Notes: generated by a model from the sequence alone, not told the origin. Counted from the stretch's first letter, positions 16,494-25,427 are shown. The stretch: DNA of 64,000 nucleotides from CALCTE01 sp045585835 (GCA_045585835.1 JAZMZG010000017.1:62001-126000), one strand, 5' to 3'. Translations and numbers: made by a program.

Positions 16494-16871
16494 ATGAAAA
16501 TTGCACTGATTGCACACGACAAAAAGAAACCCGAGATAATTGAACTTGCTATTGCTTATAAAGACGTACTCGCTTGTCACGAGCTTTATGCTACGGGCAC
16601 TACGGGCACGCTTATTATGGGCGAAACCTCGCTTTCGATACATAGAATGAAAAGCGGTCCTATGGGCGGTGACCAACAAATCGGCGCTATGCTCGCTGAC
16701 GGAAATCTTGACCTTATCATATTCCTTCGCGATCCCCTTACCGCACAGCCTCACGAGCCTGACGTTTCGGCTCTGCTGCGCCTTTGCGACGTGCAAAAAA
16801 TACCGCTCGCAACGAATACGAGCACCGCAAAAATTATTTTGGAATCACTTAAATGTAAAAATGAACTGTAA
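16494..16871 (+). CDS. mgsA: Methylglyoxal synthase
   Basis: A 125-residue lyase converting dihydroxyacetone phosphate to methylglyoxal and phosphate, a bypass of lower glycolysis. The N-terminal MKIALIAHDKKK, the phosphate loop ATGTTGTLI and SGPMGGDQQIGAML are family signatures, and the catalytic aspartate lies in FLRDPLTAQPHEPD. It is the last gene of the operon and ends at a strong terminator. Confidence 0.94.
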   Translation: MKIALIAHDKKKPEIIELAIAYKDVLACHELYATGTTGTLIMGETSLSIHRMKSGPMGGDQQIGAMLADGNLDLIIFLRDPLTAQPHEPDVSALLRLCDVQKIPLATNTSTAKIILESLKCKNEL

Positions 16872-16898
16872 AAAACGGGAGGAAAAACCTCCCGTTTT
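16872..16898. terminator. Bidirectional terminator between mgsA and sipL
   Basis: AAAACGGGAGG / CCTCCCGTTTT stem with an A5 loop; T-runs on both strands. Confidence 0.88.
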
Positions 16899-16899
16899 C

Positions 16900-18399
16900 T
16901 TATTTTTTAGGTATAAGTATAAACTTTTTGTTTTTCAACTGCTCCGAATCGAGCATATTTATCTTTGCTATCTGTTGCGTACTTGCCTTGTGTTTTTTGC
17001 CTATATCCCATAAGGTTTCGTCCTTATCGGGATAATATATGAGCATTGAGCATTCTTTATCAAGAGTCTCCCTCTCGCTTTTTACTATCTGCGTCACGCA
17101 CTCAATGTTGCTTTGCGAGAAAGCGTTTATGCTCGCTACAACGTCTATTTCAAGCTCAAATCCGCCGTCCTTGTTTTTGAAATTCACCTTATCCGCCGTA
17201 AGCTTTATAACTGTGGTCTCGGCATTTTCCGCAAGCTTTACGGAAACGTCAAAGGTTATATCATGCTCGTATGCGCTCATACCGCCGCTTTCCGTCTTTA
17301 CAAGCAGATTACACGAGCATACTCCCTCTCCGTAAAGCATTTCTCCGTCACGCCTCGTTTTCGAAAGCTCGGGAGTAGTGCGAAGCGCCAAAAGCTCCTT
17401 TATCTCGCCGTCGTTTTCGATAAAATCTTTTACGGTAAATTCTTTTTCGAATATACCATTTGTCTTGCCCGCCGAAATCTCGGTTGTTTCAAGCGTTGAC
17501 TTGCAGTCGGTACAGTATGCATCGCAAACGTACGTGATCTCATCGCTTGTAAATACAAGCGCCTTCGCAAAAAGCTCAAAGTCAAGGGCAAGGTGGCGGT
17601 TTTCTCCGTTTGAGTCGGAAATTACGGCACACTTGGGAGAGCATACGAAAAGCTCGGAGCTTACTAAGTCCGTTTCTGCTGCTTTTATAAGCTTAGTAAG
17701 AGGGAGGGCTGTTTTGTAGCTTACGTATTCACCGTCTGCGGCGGTATATATAAGCGACAGCTGTGCGTCGGAGCTTATAATTAGTCCGTCGCTTCTTTGT
17801 TGCGTCTTCGTCGCACCTTGCATAAGCTCCCAATATATTAGCTCCTCTATGGGCGGATATTCGGAAGGAATTATAAAGTCCTCCGTAAATCTGCTCTTTT
17901 CCGACTCGAGTACTTCATATGTAAAGACCTTCGTCTGTTTTTGCATAATCTCGACGTTCTCAACGTCGGGAAGCACAAGGCTTTGGCTATTGCAAAGATA
18001 AACCGAAAAGTCGCAGTCCATACTTACCGTAAGCTTTCTTGTGCCGTATATTCTGACGGAAGGCTCACGGCAGGAAAGAGTAATGTCCAAAAGCTGTGTA
18101 CTTGCATCTACGTCCCATTTTGCTTCGAATTCCTGTTCAAAGCAAAAACGGTGAAGTACGGTATCCTTATCGCTATAGTACAGTATACTGTAGCTTGCTT
18201 CACCCGATACGGATAACACGCCGTCCGAAATCTCGCTTTCGGTCACGAGCGTTTTTGCACTGCAGTCTATTATCCTTGCAAGATCCTCATAAAAATCGGG
18301 AAGGCTTATTTCCTGCGATAACTGTTTTCCGAGCGAAAGCTTAAACGGTGCGGAAAGTACTTTCCTTACAGCTTTATCGGCTTCTAAATAAAAATCCAT
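16900..18399 (-). CDS. sipL: Spore coat morphogenesis protein SipL (DUF3794 repeats + LysM)
   Basis: A 499-residue soluble protein. Three DUF3794-type beta-rich repeats occupy most of the length. The C-terminal ~50 residues are a LysM module (YYPDKDETLWDIGKKH ... KNKKFILIPKK). This architecture is that of SipL of clostridia, the functional counterpart of SpoVID, which binds SpoIVA and anchors the coat to the forespore. The ATG at 18399 is preferred over the GTG at 18408 because AGAGGTGG lies directly before it and overlaps the GTG. It lies 32 bases downstream of spoVB, forming a sporulation pair. Confidence 0.88.
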   Translation of the reverse strand: MDFYLEADKAVRKVLSAPFKLSLGKQLSQEISLPDFYEDLARIIDCSAKTLVTESEISDGVLSVSGEASYSILYYSDKDTVLHRFCFEQEFEAKWDVDASTQLLDITLSCREPSVRIYGTRKLTVSMDCDFSVYLCNSQSLVLPDVENVEIMQKQTKVFTYEVLESEKSRFTEDFIIPSEYPPIEELIYWELMQGATKTQQRSDGLIISSDAQLSLIYTAADGEYVSYKTALPLTKLIKAAETDLVSSELFVCSPKCAVISDSNGENRHLALDFELFAKALVFTSDEITYVCDAYCTDCKSTLETTEISAGKTNGIFEKEFTVKDFIENDGEIKELLALRTTPELSKTRRDGEMLYGEGVCSCNLLVKTESGGMSAYEHDITFDVSVKLAENAETTVIKLTADKVNFKNKDGGFELEIDVVASINAFSQSNIECVTQIVKSERETLDKECSMLIYYPDKDETLWDIGKKHKASTQQIAKINMLDSEQLKNKKFILIPKK

Positions 18400-18431
18400 T
18401 TCGTCCACCTCTTTTTAATATTTGTTAAATT

Positions 18432-19949
18432 CTATGAAAGAACTTTCTTTCTTATTCCAAGCATCGAAAAAACGTCTTCTTTTGTTTCGGGTGAGCTTAT
18501 CAGCATAAAAAGTGCGTATATGCTCAAATTCATCAAAAGCCTTATAAATAATCCGAGTCCCGTTGCGGGGATAGCCTTACCGAGAGTGGCAGAGAGCATA
18601 CCGGAAGCAAGTGCGCATATAAGCGGATTTATCACGTCCGTAAACGGTAAAAGCTCCGTGCCGCTCGTTTTTAAAAGTTCCCTTATACTTAAAAGCGTAT
18701 TCATCGTTTCGGTGAAAAATATCATTATGACGTATCCCGTGACTTGATATTTCGGTATCAAAAAATATACCATAACGACACTTACGACCGAATCGAGCAG
18801 ATTGTATCCCATTGAAGCAACTTGCTTGTCAAGTCCTTTTAACATACTGTCTGCGCAAATGTCGAGGTACATTATCGGTATAAGCGGTGAAAAAATGCGC
18901 AAAAATACCGCACATTCGCTGTTTTTATATAGTGTATGCGCCAAAATGTCGGAACAAAAGAACATAACAGAGGATATCATAAACGAAAAGACTAGTGTCA
19001 GATGTACCACGCGCCTTACGGTACGCTTTGTGGCATAATCGTTATTTTTCGTTCTGCTTTCCGTTATTGCGGGTACAAGCAGAGAGGAAAGAGAGCGGAG
19101 CACACAAGAAGGAAACATAACCACCTGAAGCGCCATTCCGTGCATTACGCCGTAAAGTGCGAGTGCGTTTGCCTGATTTACACCGCTTTTTCTAAAGCCT
19201 ATGGGAACTAAAAGCTGTTGTACGGTAGACAGCGCAGAGCGTAGCTCATATCCGAGTGCATCGGGCAAGGCTATGCGTAAAAACGGGCGAAAAAACTTCT
19301 TTTTTCCGTATACTCGCTTTTCGTCCTTTATTTCCGTATATACGAAGTAAAGCGCAAACAAAAGCGCTATCACCTCTCCCAAAACATCTGCCCTTGCAAT
19401 CCTCATACAGCACTGCTCTATCGAAAGACCTTTATTTATGCTCACGGCAACATACGCTATCTGTATCACCTGCGAGATGCACTGTACAAAGCCAATCTTT
19501 ACTACCTTATAAAAAGCGCCGAGATATGCAAGTAAAACTCCGCTTACCGCAAGTATGGGAAGAGAAAGCGAAAGCGTTTTAAGGGCGCTCGTGCTTCGAG
19601 GCTCCTTCAATATGCGGGTCGCAATAAAACCGGCGCCGCTTCTTAATATAACGGTGCAGACAAGTCCCGTAAAGACGGCAAGTAAGATTATCTTCGTCAA
19701 AAGCGAAAATGCATTGGGGCTTTTACTGTTCTTATCCTCCACGGCAAGCCTTGTCGTAGCAAGTCTGTATCCCGCCGCAGAGAAGCTGACACCGAGTGCG
19801 TAAACGGAGTTGATAAGCGTCATAAGTCCTATGCCCTCCGCTCCCATACGCGAGGTTAAAAATACCGAAAATCCGAGTCCGAGTCCGCGCATTATAAGGC
19901 TTGATGCGGTAGATGCGGCGGTGTATTTGGTCATTTGGCTAAGTCTCAT
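18432..19949 (-). CDS. spoVB: SpoVB-like polysaccharide flippase (MOP superfamily)
   Basis: A 505-residue polytopic protein with about fourteen hydrophobic helices and no signal peptide, of the MATE/MurJ/SpoVB superfamily. In Bacillus, SpoVB is needed for spore cortex formation, probably by flipping lipid-linked peptidoglycan precursors. The N-terminal LIMRGLGLGFSVFLTSRMGAEGIG is family typical, and pairing with sipL supports the sporulation paralogue over a general oligosaccharide exporter. The start has GGAGGAG upstream. Confidence 0.82.
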   Translation of the reverse strand: MRLSQMTKYTAASTASSLIMRGLGLGFSVFLTSRMGAEGIGLMTLINSVYALGVSFSAAGYRLATTRLAVEDKNSKSPNAFSLLTKIILLAVFTGLVCTVILRSGAGFIATRILKEPRSTSALKTLSLSLPILAVSGVLLAYLGAFYKVVKIGFVQCISQVIQIAYVAVSINKGLSIEQCCMRIARADVLGEVIALLFALYFVYTEIKDEKRVYGKKKFFRPFLRIALPDALGYELRSALSTVQQLLVPIGFRKSGVNQANALALYGVMHGMALQVVMFPSCVLRSLSSLLVPAITESRTKNNDYATKRTVRRVVHLTLVFSFMISSVMFFCSDILAHTLYKNSECAVFLRIFSPLIPIMYLDICADSMLKGLDKQVASMGYNLLDSVVSVVMVYFLIPKYQVTGYVIMIFFTETMNTLLSIRELLKTSGTELLPFTDVINPLICALASGMLSATLGKAIPATGLGLFIRLLMNLSIYALFMLISSPETKEDVFSMLGIRKKVLS

Positions 19950-19999
19950 AGCTCCTCCGTTTAAAATACTCTACCGCAATTATATTGAGTAAATGCAAA

Positions 20000-20040
20000 A
20001 AAAATACCGAGCTTCGTTTTTTCACGAAGCTCGGTTTTTA
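20000..20040 (-). terminator. Terminator after the CarD-like gene
   Basis: CCGAGCTTCG (20007-20016) / CGAAGCTCGG (20025-20034), followed on the minus strand by an A/T run with T8. Confidence 0.82.
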
Positions 20041-20043
20041 CAT

Positions 20044-20532
20044 TTAATTTAAAAGTTGTTTTATTTCGGACGGACTTTTTGAAAGCACGTATGCAAGTTC
20101 ACCGCAGAAATTTGACTCGGCTTTTCTGTAAACGGAATCGTCCGAGACACGAAGCCTTTTGCCCGCACTGACAAGCTCGGCATTCTTCTTTGAAAGCGAC
20201 TTTACCAAAACCGCAAGCTTTTCAAGGTCCGCACCGTCAAGAATATCCCTGAATTTTGCCGCACGAAGCTTATCGTCGTAAATCCAAAATTCGACGGCGT
20301 TTGCATATTCGGCAATTATATTCTCCGCCGTTTGCTTGGAAACGGGCGGGCGCATCTTCTGCTCGGTCTCTTCCTTTTGGAGCGGAATATATATCCGAGC
20401 GTCATCTATGTAAAGCAATTTAAGCACGTAATAATCCTGTTTTTCTTGAAATCCGAATTTTTCTTTTCGGATATCTTCAATAACGCAAATTCCGTTATTT
20501 TTGTATACAACGTAATCGCCAACCTTATGCAT
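20044..20532 (-). CDS. CarD/CdnL-like transcription regulator
   Basis: A 162-residue protein with an N-terminal CarD_CdnL_TRCF domain (HKVGDYVVYKNNGICVIEDI, YYVLKLLYIDDARIYIPL), a Tudor-like fold that contacts the RNA polymerase beta subunit. The C-terminal half is helical. Clostridia carry several such small regulators, some linked to spore or rRNA control. It is transcribed divergently from spoIIIAA across 171 bases, which may be meaningful, but the target is unknown. Confidence 0.85.
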   Translation of the reverse strand: MHKVGDYVVYKNNGICVIEDIRKEKFGFQEKQDYYVLKLLYIDDARIYIPLQKEETEQKMRPPVSKQTAENIIAEYANAVEFWIYDDKLRAAKFRDILDGADLEKLAVLVKSLSKKNAELVSAGKRLRVSDDSVYRKAESNFCGELAYVLSKSPSEIKQLLN

Positions 20533-20561
20533 ATAAAACCTCCGTGCTTTGCTTTGTTACT

Positions 20562-20590
20562 ATTATACCACAAAAAATTTAAAAATGTAA
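20562..20590 (-). promoter_or_regulatory. Promoter for the CarD-like gene
   Basis: Minus strand TTACAT (20585-20590), 17 bases, TATAAT (20562-20567). Confidence 0.6.
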
Positions 20591-20653
20591 TATGCATTTT
20601 AAACAAAAAGTCGAATTTTTGCGAAAAATACTTATCCGAAAAGGCCATTTTTC

Positions 20654-20683
20654 GCATAAGACGGGCAGTACAAGCATAGGATT
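20654..20683 (+). promoter_or_regulatory. Sigma-E-like promoter for spoIIIA operon
   Basis: GCATAA (20654-20659), 15-base spacer, then CATAGGATT from 20675, resembling the sigma-E consensus (ATA ... CATA-x-x-x-T). Mother-cell sigma-E drives spoIIIA in studied species. Confidence 0.5.
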
Positions 20684-20703
20684 TTGTGTAAAGGAGAATT
20701 GAT

Positions 20704-21585
20704 ATGGGAAAGACTGACGATATCGTAAAACTTCTGCCCGAAAGCATACGGCTTTCTCTTTCAAGCTGCGACAGGAGCTTTTTTGGGGCTATAAGAGAGA
20801 TACACCTTCGCATCGGTGCGCCTATGCTCATATGTGTCGGGGCGGGTAATTATTTTATTTCCTCAAGCGGTAAACCCTCCGCTTCCCCCGTAGGCACCAT
20901 TGTGACACGTGAGCTTTTATGCGAGTGCGTAAAGCGTCTTTGCCACGGCTCCGTATACAGTTTTGAGGATACGGTACGAAATGGATATATCCCCTTTGAT
21001 GACGGGTTTAGAATAGGCGTTGCGGGTGAAATGTTCACCTCCCGAGACGGTAAAAAAACCGTTGGAAACATAAGCTCGATAAATATTCGGATACCTCACG
21101 ACGTAAAAGACGTTGCCGGTGAGCTTTTACCGCTTTTTACAAAAGGAGAGCTTTGCGGAGTTTTGGTGTATTCTCCTCCGGGAGGGGGAAAAACAACGCT
21201 TTTACGTGACCTTGCCTCAAAGCTTGCCTCGGGAAAAGCTCTTGCTCCTCTAAAAGTAGCAATAGCAGACGAGCGCCGTGAATTCGGCAGAAGTGGTGCG
21301 CTTGCGCTATGTGATGTGTACAGCGGATATGCGAAAGCCGAAGCCATTGAATTTGCAACAAGAACGATGGCGCCCGAGGTAATAATATGCGACGAGATAG
21401 GCACGTTTTCGGAGGCTGAGGCTATACTCAACGTTCAAAGCACGGGTACTGCTTTGGTAGCCTCTGCACACGCAAGAAATAAAAAGGAGCTGTATGCGCG
21501 TCCCGCAATAAAGCTGCTTCTTGACGCAGGCGTTTTCGGATACGTATATTCCATAGCCGAAAAAAAGCTCGAGCGTATTTTATGA
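20704..21585 (+). CDS. spoIIIAA: Stage III sporulation protein AA (secretion-type ATPase)
   Basis: A 293-residue ATPase that powers the SpoIIIA-SpoIIQ channel between mother cell and forespore. The Walker A motif is SPPGGGKTTLLRD and the Walker B-like region is VIICDEIG; both lie in the C-terminal half, which resembles type II/IV secretion ATPases. RNGYIPFDDGFRIGVAGE is a family signature. The start follows AAGGAG. It is the first gene of a complete eight-gene operon, and its stop overlaps spoIIIAB by four bases. Confidence 0.95.
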   Translation: MGKTDDIVKLLPESIRLSLSSCDRSFFGAIREIHLRIGAPMLICVGAGNYFISSSGKPSASPVGTIVTRELLCECVKRLCHGSVYSFEDTVRNGYIPFDDGFRIGVAGEMFTSRDGKKTVGNISSINIRIPHDVKDVAGELLPLFTKGELCGVLVYSPPGGGKTTLLRDLASKLASGKALAPLKVAIADERREFGRSGALALCDVYSGYAKAEAIEFATRTMAPEVIICDEIGTFSEAEAILNVQSTGTALVASAHARNKKELYARPAIKLLLDAGVFGYVYSIAEKKLERIL

Positions 21586-22025
21586 AATACGCAGGTGCTC
21601 TTATTTTTGCCGTTTGCGCATCAATCGGCGGATTTTACAAAAGCCGTGAAATAAAGCTGTGCGCACAAAGCTGTAAGGAAATAGCCGCCTTCGCCCGAGC
21701 GGTCGCTTCATATATAAACGAGTTAAAGCTCCCGCTTAGTGACATATACCGCCGCCTTTCTCCCTCAAATAAGCTCGCAAGGTGTCTTACGAGCGGTGAA
21801 AAGTATGAGATAAATGCAGACCGTGAACTTGAAGCAAGGCTTACGTATTTTTTCGAAAAAATAGGCGGCGGTTTTTCCGAAGAAGAGATCGCTCTATGTA
21901 GGGAGCTTGAAGAATTTGCTCTGCAAAAGCAGGCGCTTTACGATAAGGAATATCAGTCAAAGGGCGTGCTTTACCGCAGTCTTGGGCTTATAGCGGGTCT
22001 TGCAACGATGATAGTTATTGCTTAA
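21582..22025 (+). CDS. spoIIIAB: Stage III sporulation protein AB
   Basis: A 147-residue membrane protein with N- and C-terminal hydrophobic segments and a helical cytosolic middle that resembles GspF-type secretion platform proteins. SREIKLCAQSCKEIAAFAR and FFEKIGGGFSEEE match the family. It probably couples the SpoIIIAA ATPase to the channel. The start overlaps spoIIIAA; spoIIIAC follows after 12 bases. Confidence 0.9.
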   Translation: MKYAGALIFAVCASIGGFYKSREIKLCAQSCKEIAAFARAVASYINELKLPLSDIYRRLSPSNKLARCLTSGEKYEINADRELEARLTYFFEKIGGGFSEEEIALCRELEEFALQKQALYDKEYQSKGVLYRSLGLIAGLATMIVIA

Positions 22026-22037
22026 AGGAGAAGGGAC

Positions 22038-22232
22038 TTGGATATTTCACTTATTTTAAAGCTGACCGGACTTGGTCTTCTTGTTTCCCTTGCCTGTCAA
22101 ATACTTAAAAAAAGCGGACACGATGAGCAGGCAACGTTTATTTCCGTGACCGGCATCATCATAGGCTTTCTTTTGACGGTAAATAAAATAAGCGAGATAG
22201 TTGAGCTTGTGCGGGGGGTGTTCTCTCTTTGA
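22038..22232 (+). CDS. spoIIIAC: Stage III sporulation protein AC
   Basis: A 64-residue protein with two hydrophobic helices. ILKKSGHDEQATFISVTG is the conserved hydrophilic turn of SpoIIIAC. The start is TTG at 22038 after GGAGAAGGGAC; no ATG fits. The stop overlaps the TTG start of spoIIIAD (TTGA). Confidence 0.92.
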   Translation: MDISLILKLTGLGLLVSLACQILKKSGHDEQATFISVTGIIIGFLLTVNKISEIVELVRGVFSL

Positions 22233-22600
22233 GCATTTTTTCTTTGTGCGGATTTATAATACTTTCCGCTATTCTCGCAGCTGTTTTAAAGGGCACGAAC
22301 AGCTCCGCCTGCCACGCTGTTGTGTGGGTTGCCATAGTGGGAAGCGCTCTGTATGCTCTATCTGAAATAAAGCCCGTCACAGAGCTTATAGGTGAGCTTG
22401 GAGATATCTCGGGAATGAAAACCGTTATGAAGGCTTTGGGGATAAGCTTCTTCTGTTCCCTCTCGTGCGATCTGTGTAAGGCAACGGGCGACAGCTCCCT
22501 TGCAAAATCAATAGAGCTTTCAGGAAAAGCCGTTATCTGCGCCATGTGTATACCTATGGTGAAAAATCTTATAGATATCATAGGAGAAATGACGGCGTGA
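22229..22600 (+). CDS. spoIIIAD: Stage III sporulation protein AD
   Basis: A 123-residue membrane protein with about four hydrophobic segments, related to SpoIIIAC. MKTVMKALGISFFCSLSCDLCKATGDSSLA is represented by its core SCDLCKATGDSSLA. It starts with TTG at 22229, overlapping the spoIIIAC stop, and its own stop overlaps the GTG of spoIIIAE. A row of weak starts may set low, equal dosage of these channel parts. Confidence 0.9.
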   Translation: MSIFSLCGFIILSAILAAVLKGTNSSACHAVVWVAIVGSALYALSEIKPVTELIGELGDISGMKTVMKALGISFFCSLSCDLCKATGDSSLAKSIELSGKAVICAMCIPMVKNLIDIIGEMTA

Positions 22601-23694
22601 AAAGGCTTATATGCATTTTTATTTTATTTTTTGCGTTTGCTCCCAAGATAAGCGCCGCAGACACGGACAGTCTTTACTCGGAATTTAATTTTTCCGAGCT
22701 TTACGATACTATAAGCGACGATGCCAAAAACGAGCTCGGCAAAATCGAGGATTTTAACACCGACAGCATTTCGCCAAAAGGAATCATAAGCTACGTTTTA
22801 TCTGCCGTATCAAGCTGTATCTTGCCATTTTTTAAGGACCTTGCGATCCTTTTTACGTTTTTGTGCACAGTAGCATTCATAAAAAAGCTGTGCGACGGTT
22901 TTTCCGGCTTTCCGCATACGCAAAAATGCGTAAGCTATGCCGTGATACTCGCCCTTTCTTTAATGGTATACAATCAATTAAATTCCGACTTTAAGGCAGT
23001 AAACGAATTTTTACTTAACATCCAAGCCTATTATGCAAGCGCAGTTCCCATAATGACCGGAATGTACGCTTTGGGAGGTAATACCGCACAGGCGGCGGCA
23101 AACGGTGCCGTATCGACCGTAATGCTTTCGGTAGCGTCATTTTTATGTAAAGACCTCGTCTTGCCCGCCGCAAGACTCAATTTTGCCCTCTCTCTTGCAA
23201 GCTTCGATACGATAAAGCTGGGGTATCTTACAAAGACCGTCACCGGCTTTTGCAGTAAATTTTTAGCTGTAACGATGGGGCTTGTAGCATCGGGTATGCT
23301 CCTTTCGGTAAAGCTCGCATCAAGCGCAGACGGAATAGGCATACGGGTGCTTAAATTTGCCGCCTCCTCATTTGTCCCCATTGTCGGCAGCGCTTTAAGC
23401 GAAGCCACAACCACGCTTACGCATTCCGTACAGGTCATACGCTCAGGATTCGGTATATTCGGAATTGCGGTGATACTTTATATGATAGTGCCCATTATCG
23501 TGCGCATATGGGTGGGAAAATTCGCATTTTCTCTTGCCTCAAGCTTTGCAAATTTCTTGGACTGCAAAAACGAGGGTACTTTTTTGGGACAATGCAGTGC
23601 GATATACTCTCTTGCTCTTTCCGCGCTCTTCGGTATTTCGATGTGTTTTGTTCTTGCTCTTACGGTATTCGTTAATACAGCGGCGGTGAAGTGA
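22597..23694 (+). CDS. spoIIIAE: Stage III sporulation protein AE
   Basis: A 365-residue multi-pass membrane protein with a cleavable-looking signal sequence (FILFFAFAPKISA then AD). PIMTGMYALGGNTAQAAANG and SSFVPIVGSALSEA are family signatures. The start is GTG at 22597, overlapping the spoIIIAD stop; an earlier in-frame start at 22546 would lie inside spoIIIAD and precede the signal peptide with a charged stretch, so it is rejected. Confidence 0.93.
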   Translation: MKRLICIFILFFAFAPKISAADTDSLYSEFNFSELYDTISDDAKNELGKIEDFNTDSISPKGIISYVLSAVSSCILPFFKDLAILFTFLCTVAFIKKLCDGFSGFPHTQKCVSYAVILALSLMVYNQLNSDFKAVNEFLLNIQAYYASAVPIMTGMYALGGNTAQAAANGAVSTVMLSVASFLCKDLVLPAARLNFALSLASFDTIKLGYLTKTVTGFCSKFLAVTMGLVASGMLLSVKLASSADGIGIRVLKFAASSFVPIVGSALSEATTTLTHSVQVIRSGFGIFGIAVILYMIVPIIVRIWVGKFAFSLASSFANFLDCKNEGTFLGQCSAIYSLALSALFGISMCFVLALTVFVNTAAVK

Positions 23695-23695
23695 T

Positions 23696-24187
23696 ATGGA
23701 TTTTGCGGGTTGGATATATCTTGTGGCAACGTCTGCCGTTATATGTTCGTTTTGCACGCTCTTAATACCAAACGAAGCTTTTTCAAAGCATATCGAGCTT
23801 ATTATATGCCTTGCATTTTTGCTCACCGTCCTTTCCCCCGTTGCAAAAGCCGTAAAAAAGCTTCCTACACTGATAAAAATCGAAAGCGACGTTATATTCG
23901 ACGAGAGCGGCGAATACAATGAATTGGGAAGTCAATATATTGAGCTGAAAACGGAAGAGATAATAAAAAAACAAATATTTTCTCTTATTGCGGAAAAAAC
24001 GGGTGTCAGCGCTTTTTCGCTCACCTTTGAGCCTTCATTTACCGAAAGCGGAATGCTCGACGGCGCAAGGCTTATATGCAAATGCGAAAGCCCTGCTGTA
24101 TACACCGTTTTGGACATCAAAAAAAGACAGCTCGAAACTTATCTTGAAAGACTTTTAATTTGCGAGGTGAAGATAGAGGTGGAATGA
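23696..24187 (+). CDS. spoIIIAF: Stage III sporulation protein AF
   Basis: A 163-residue protein with two N-terminal transmembrane helices (WIYLVATSAVICSFCTLLIP; ELIICLAFLLTVLSP) and a soluble C-terminal domain of the ring-building type (PAVYTVLDIKKRQLETYLER). It begins one base after the spoIIIAE stop and overlaps spoIIIAG by four bases. Confidence 0.9.
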   Translation: MDFAGWIYLVATSAVICSFCTLLIPNEAFSKHIELIICLAFLLTVLSPVAKAVKKLPTLIKIESDVIFDESGEYNELGSQYIELKTEEIIKKQIFSLIAEKTGVSAFSLTFEPSFTESGMLDGARLICKCESPAVYTVLDIKKRQLETYLERLLICEVKIEVE

Positions 24188-24507
24188 AATTTTCAAATAA
24201 AAAAGCAGGGCTTATTACCTTAGTTGCAATTATCGGAATACTTTTGATGCTTGCGGGTATGTTACTTCCGCAACTTACGAAAAACGAAGAAGAAAAAAGC
24301 GACCTTGAGCTTCGCTATGAGCAAGCAATAATGAAGCTTGACAGCATAAGCGAGGCGGAGGTCATAATCCAAAAAAGCGGCGATAAGATAACGGGAGCCG
24401 TTGCGGTATGCAAGGGAGGCTCGGACAGCGTCAGAGAAACCGTCACAAACCTCTTGTGCTCGGGGCTTGATCTTCCCGCAAACCGTATTTACGTTGTGTG
24501 CAATTAA
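24184..24507 (+). CDS. spoIIIAG: Stage III sporulation protein AG, short form
   Basis: A 107-residue protein with one N-terminal membrane helix (LITLVAIIGILLMLAGMLLP), a coiled segment and a C-terminal ring-building-type domain (SEAEVIIQKSGDKITGAVAVCKGG, then VTNLLCSGLDLPANRIYVV). Known SpoIIIAG proteins are around 180-230 residues, so this is a marked reduction; the linker and the usual insertion in the ring domain are missing. Identity rests on position between AF and AH and on the domain order. The ATG at 24184 follows AGAGGTGG; the in-frame start at 24160 lies inside spoIIIAF. Confidence 0.85.
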   Translation: MKFSNKKAGLITLVAIIGILLMLAGMLLPQLTKNEEEKSDLELRYEQAIMKLDSISEAEVIIQKSGDKITGAVAVCKGGSDSVRETVTNLLCSGLDLPANRIYVVCN

Positions 24508-24533
24508 ATTTAATATAACAAACGGAGGAAACT

Positions 24534-25112
24534 ATGAGTATTTTTAAGAATTTCGGTGAGAAAATCAAAAACATTAAGCCGTCAAAGCAATTTAAGCGTA
24601 ACGTTCTGCTTTCGGCGTCCCTTCTTGTGATATGTGCCGCAGTATTTTTGAATTGGCAGCTTAACTCCGGCTCAAACGACATTGAGGGGATCACTCCCGC
24701 CGGCAGTAATAATGATAAGGTTCTCGGCGAAAGCGTTGAGGTTGGTAACAAGACGGAAAACGATTCCGACTATTTTGCGGTTTCTGTTATCGACAGAGAA
24801 AGAACCCGCGACGAAGCCATCGAAACTCTCCGCGAAATTGTTGAAAATATCGACGTTAGCGAGGAAAGCAAAAAAGAAGCTATGGATAAAATGACCTCTC
24901 TTGCGGACTCTATGACAAAGGAAGTCAATATCGAAAACCTCGTTATAGCAAAGGGCTTTTCGGACTGCGTTGCGGTCGTAAACGGTGAAAGCGTTGACGT
25001 TATCGTAAAATCAACGGGACTTTTGCCTAACGAAGTGGCACAGATAAGAGATATCGTAATTGAGCAAACGGGCGCAACACTTGACAACATAAGAATTATC
25101 GAACACGAATAA
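24534..25112 (+). CDS. spoIIIAH: Stage III sporulation protein AH
   Basis: A 192-residue mother-cell membrane protein that joins SpoIIQ of the forespore across the intermembrane space. One N-terminal helix (VLLSASLLVICAAVFLNW) precedes a linker and the YscJ/FliF-like ring domain (IENLVIAKGFSDCVAVVNGESVDVIVKS). DYFAVSVIDRERTRDEA is a strong SpoIIIAH signature. It starts 26 bases after spoIIIAG with its own GGAGG site and ends the operon. Confidence 0.94.
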   Translation: MSIFKNFGEKIKNIKPSKQFKRNVLLSASLLVICAAVFLNWQLNSGSNDIEGITPAGSNNDKVLGESVEVGNKTENDSDYFAVSVIDRERTRDEAIETLREIVENIDVSEESKKEAMDKMTSLADSMTKEVNIENLVIAKGFSDCVAVVNGESVDVIVKSTGLLPNEVAQIRDIVIEQTGATLDNIRIIEHE

Positions 25113-25149
25113 GGATAAAATTCCTCTCCGCTCGGAGAGGGGGCAATAT

Positions 25150-25186
25150 AAAACGGGAAGGCTGATTTATGCCTTCCCGTTTTATT
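25150..25186. terminator. Bidirectional terminator after spoIIIAH
   Basis: AAAACGGGAAGGC (25150-25162) / GCCTTCCCGTTTT (25171-25183), with T-runs both ways. A second small stem CTCTCCG/CGGAGAG lies just upstream. Confidence 0.85.
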
Positions 25187-25187
25187 A

Positions 25188-25427
25188 TTACATCAATTTG
25201 TCAATGCTTACTTCAAATACTTGCGCAAAGCCTTTAAGCTCTATGTCAGTCACAAATCTTCTTCCGCACTCTATTCTCTGTATGGCGTTTTTATCCACGT
25301 CTATTCCGATAAGCTGCATTTTATCCGCAAGACCTCTTTGCGAAAGCTTCGTCGGATAGGCTAACCTTAACTTACGAATGTTATCGCCGCATAAATTATT
25401 CTTTCCGTCATTTTTGTTCTTGAACAT
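25188..25427 (-). CDS. XRE-family helix-turn-helix regulator
   Basis: A 79-residue single-domain DNA-binding protein. IRKLRLAYPTKLSQRGLADKM and VDKNAIQRIECGRRFVTDIE form the five-helix Cro/C1 fold, and the C-terminus ends VFEVSIDKLM as in many small immunity-type repressors. It is divergent from a small AbrB-type gene across about 108 bases that contain repeated TGACATTCA elements, its likely operators. Confidence 0.85.
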   Translation of the reverse strand: MFKNKNDGKNNLCGDNIRKLRLAYPTKLSQRGLADKMQLIGIDVDKNAIQRIECGRRFVTDIELKGFAQVFEVSIDKLM

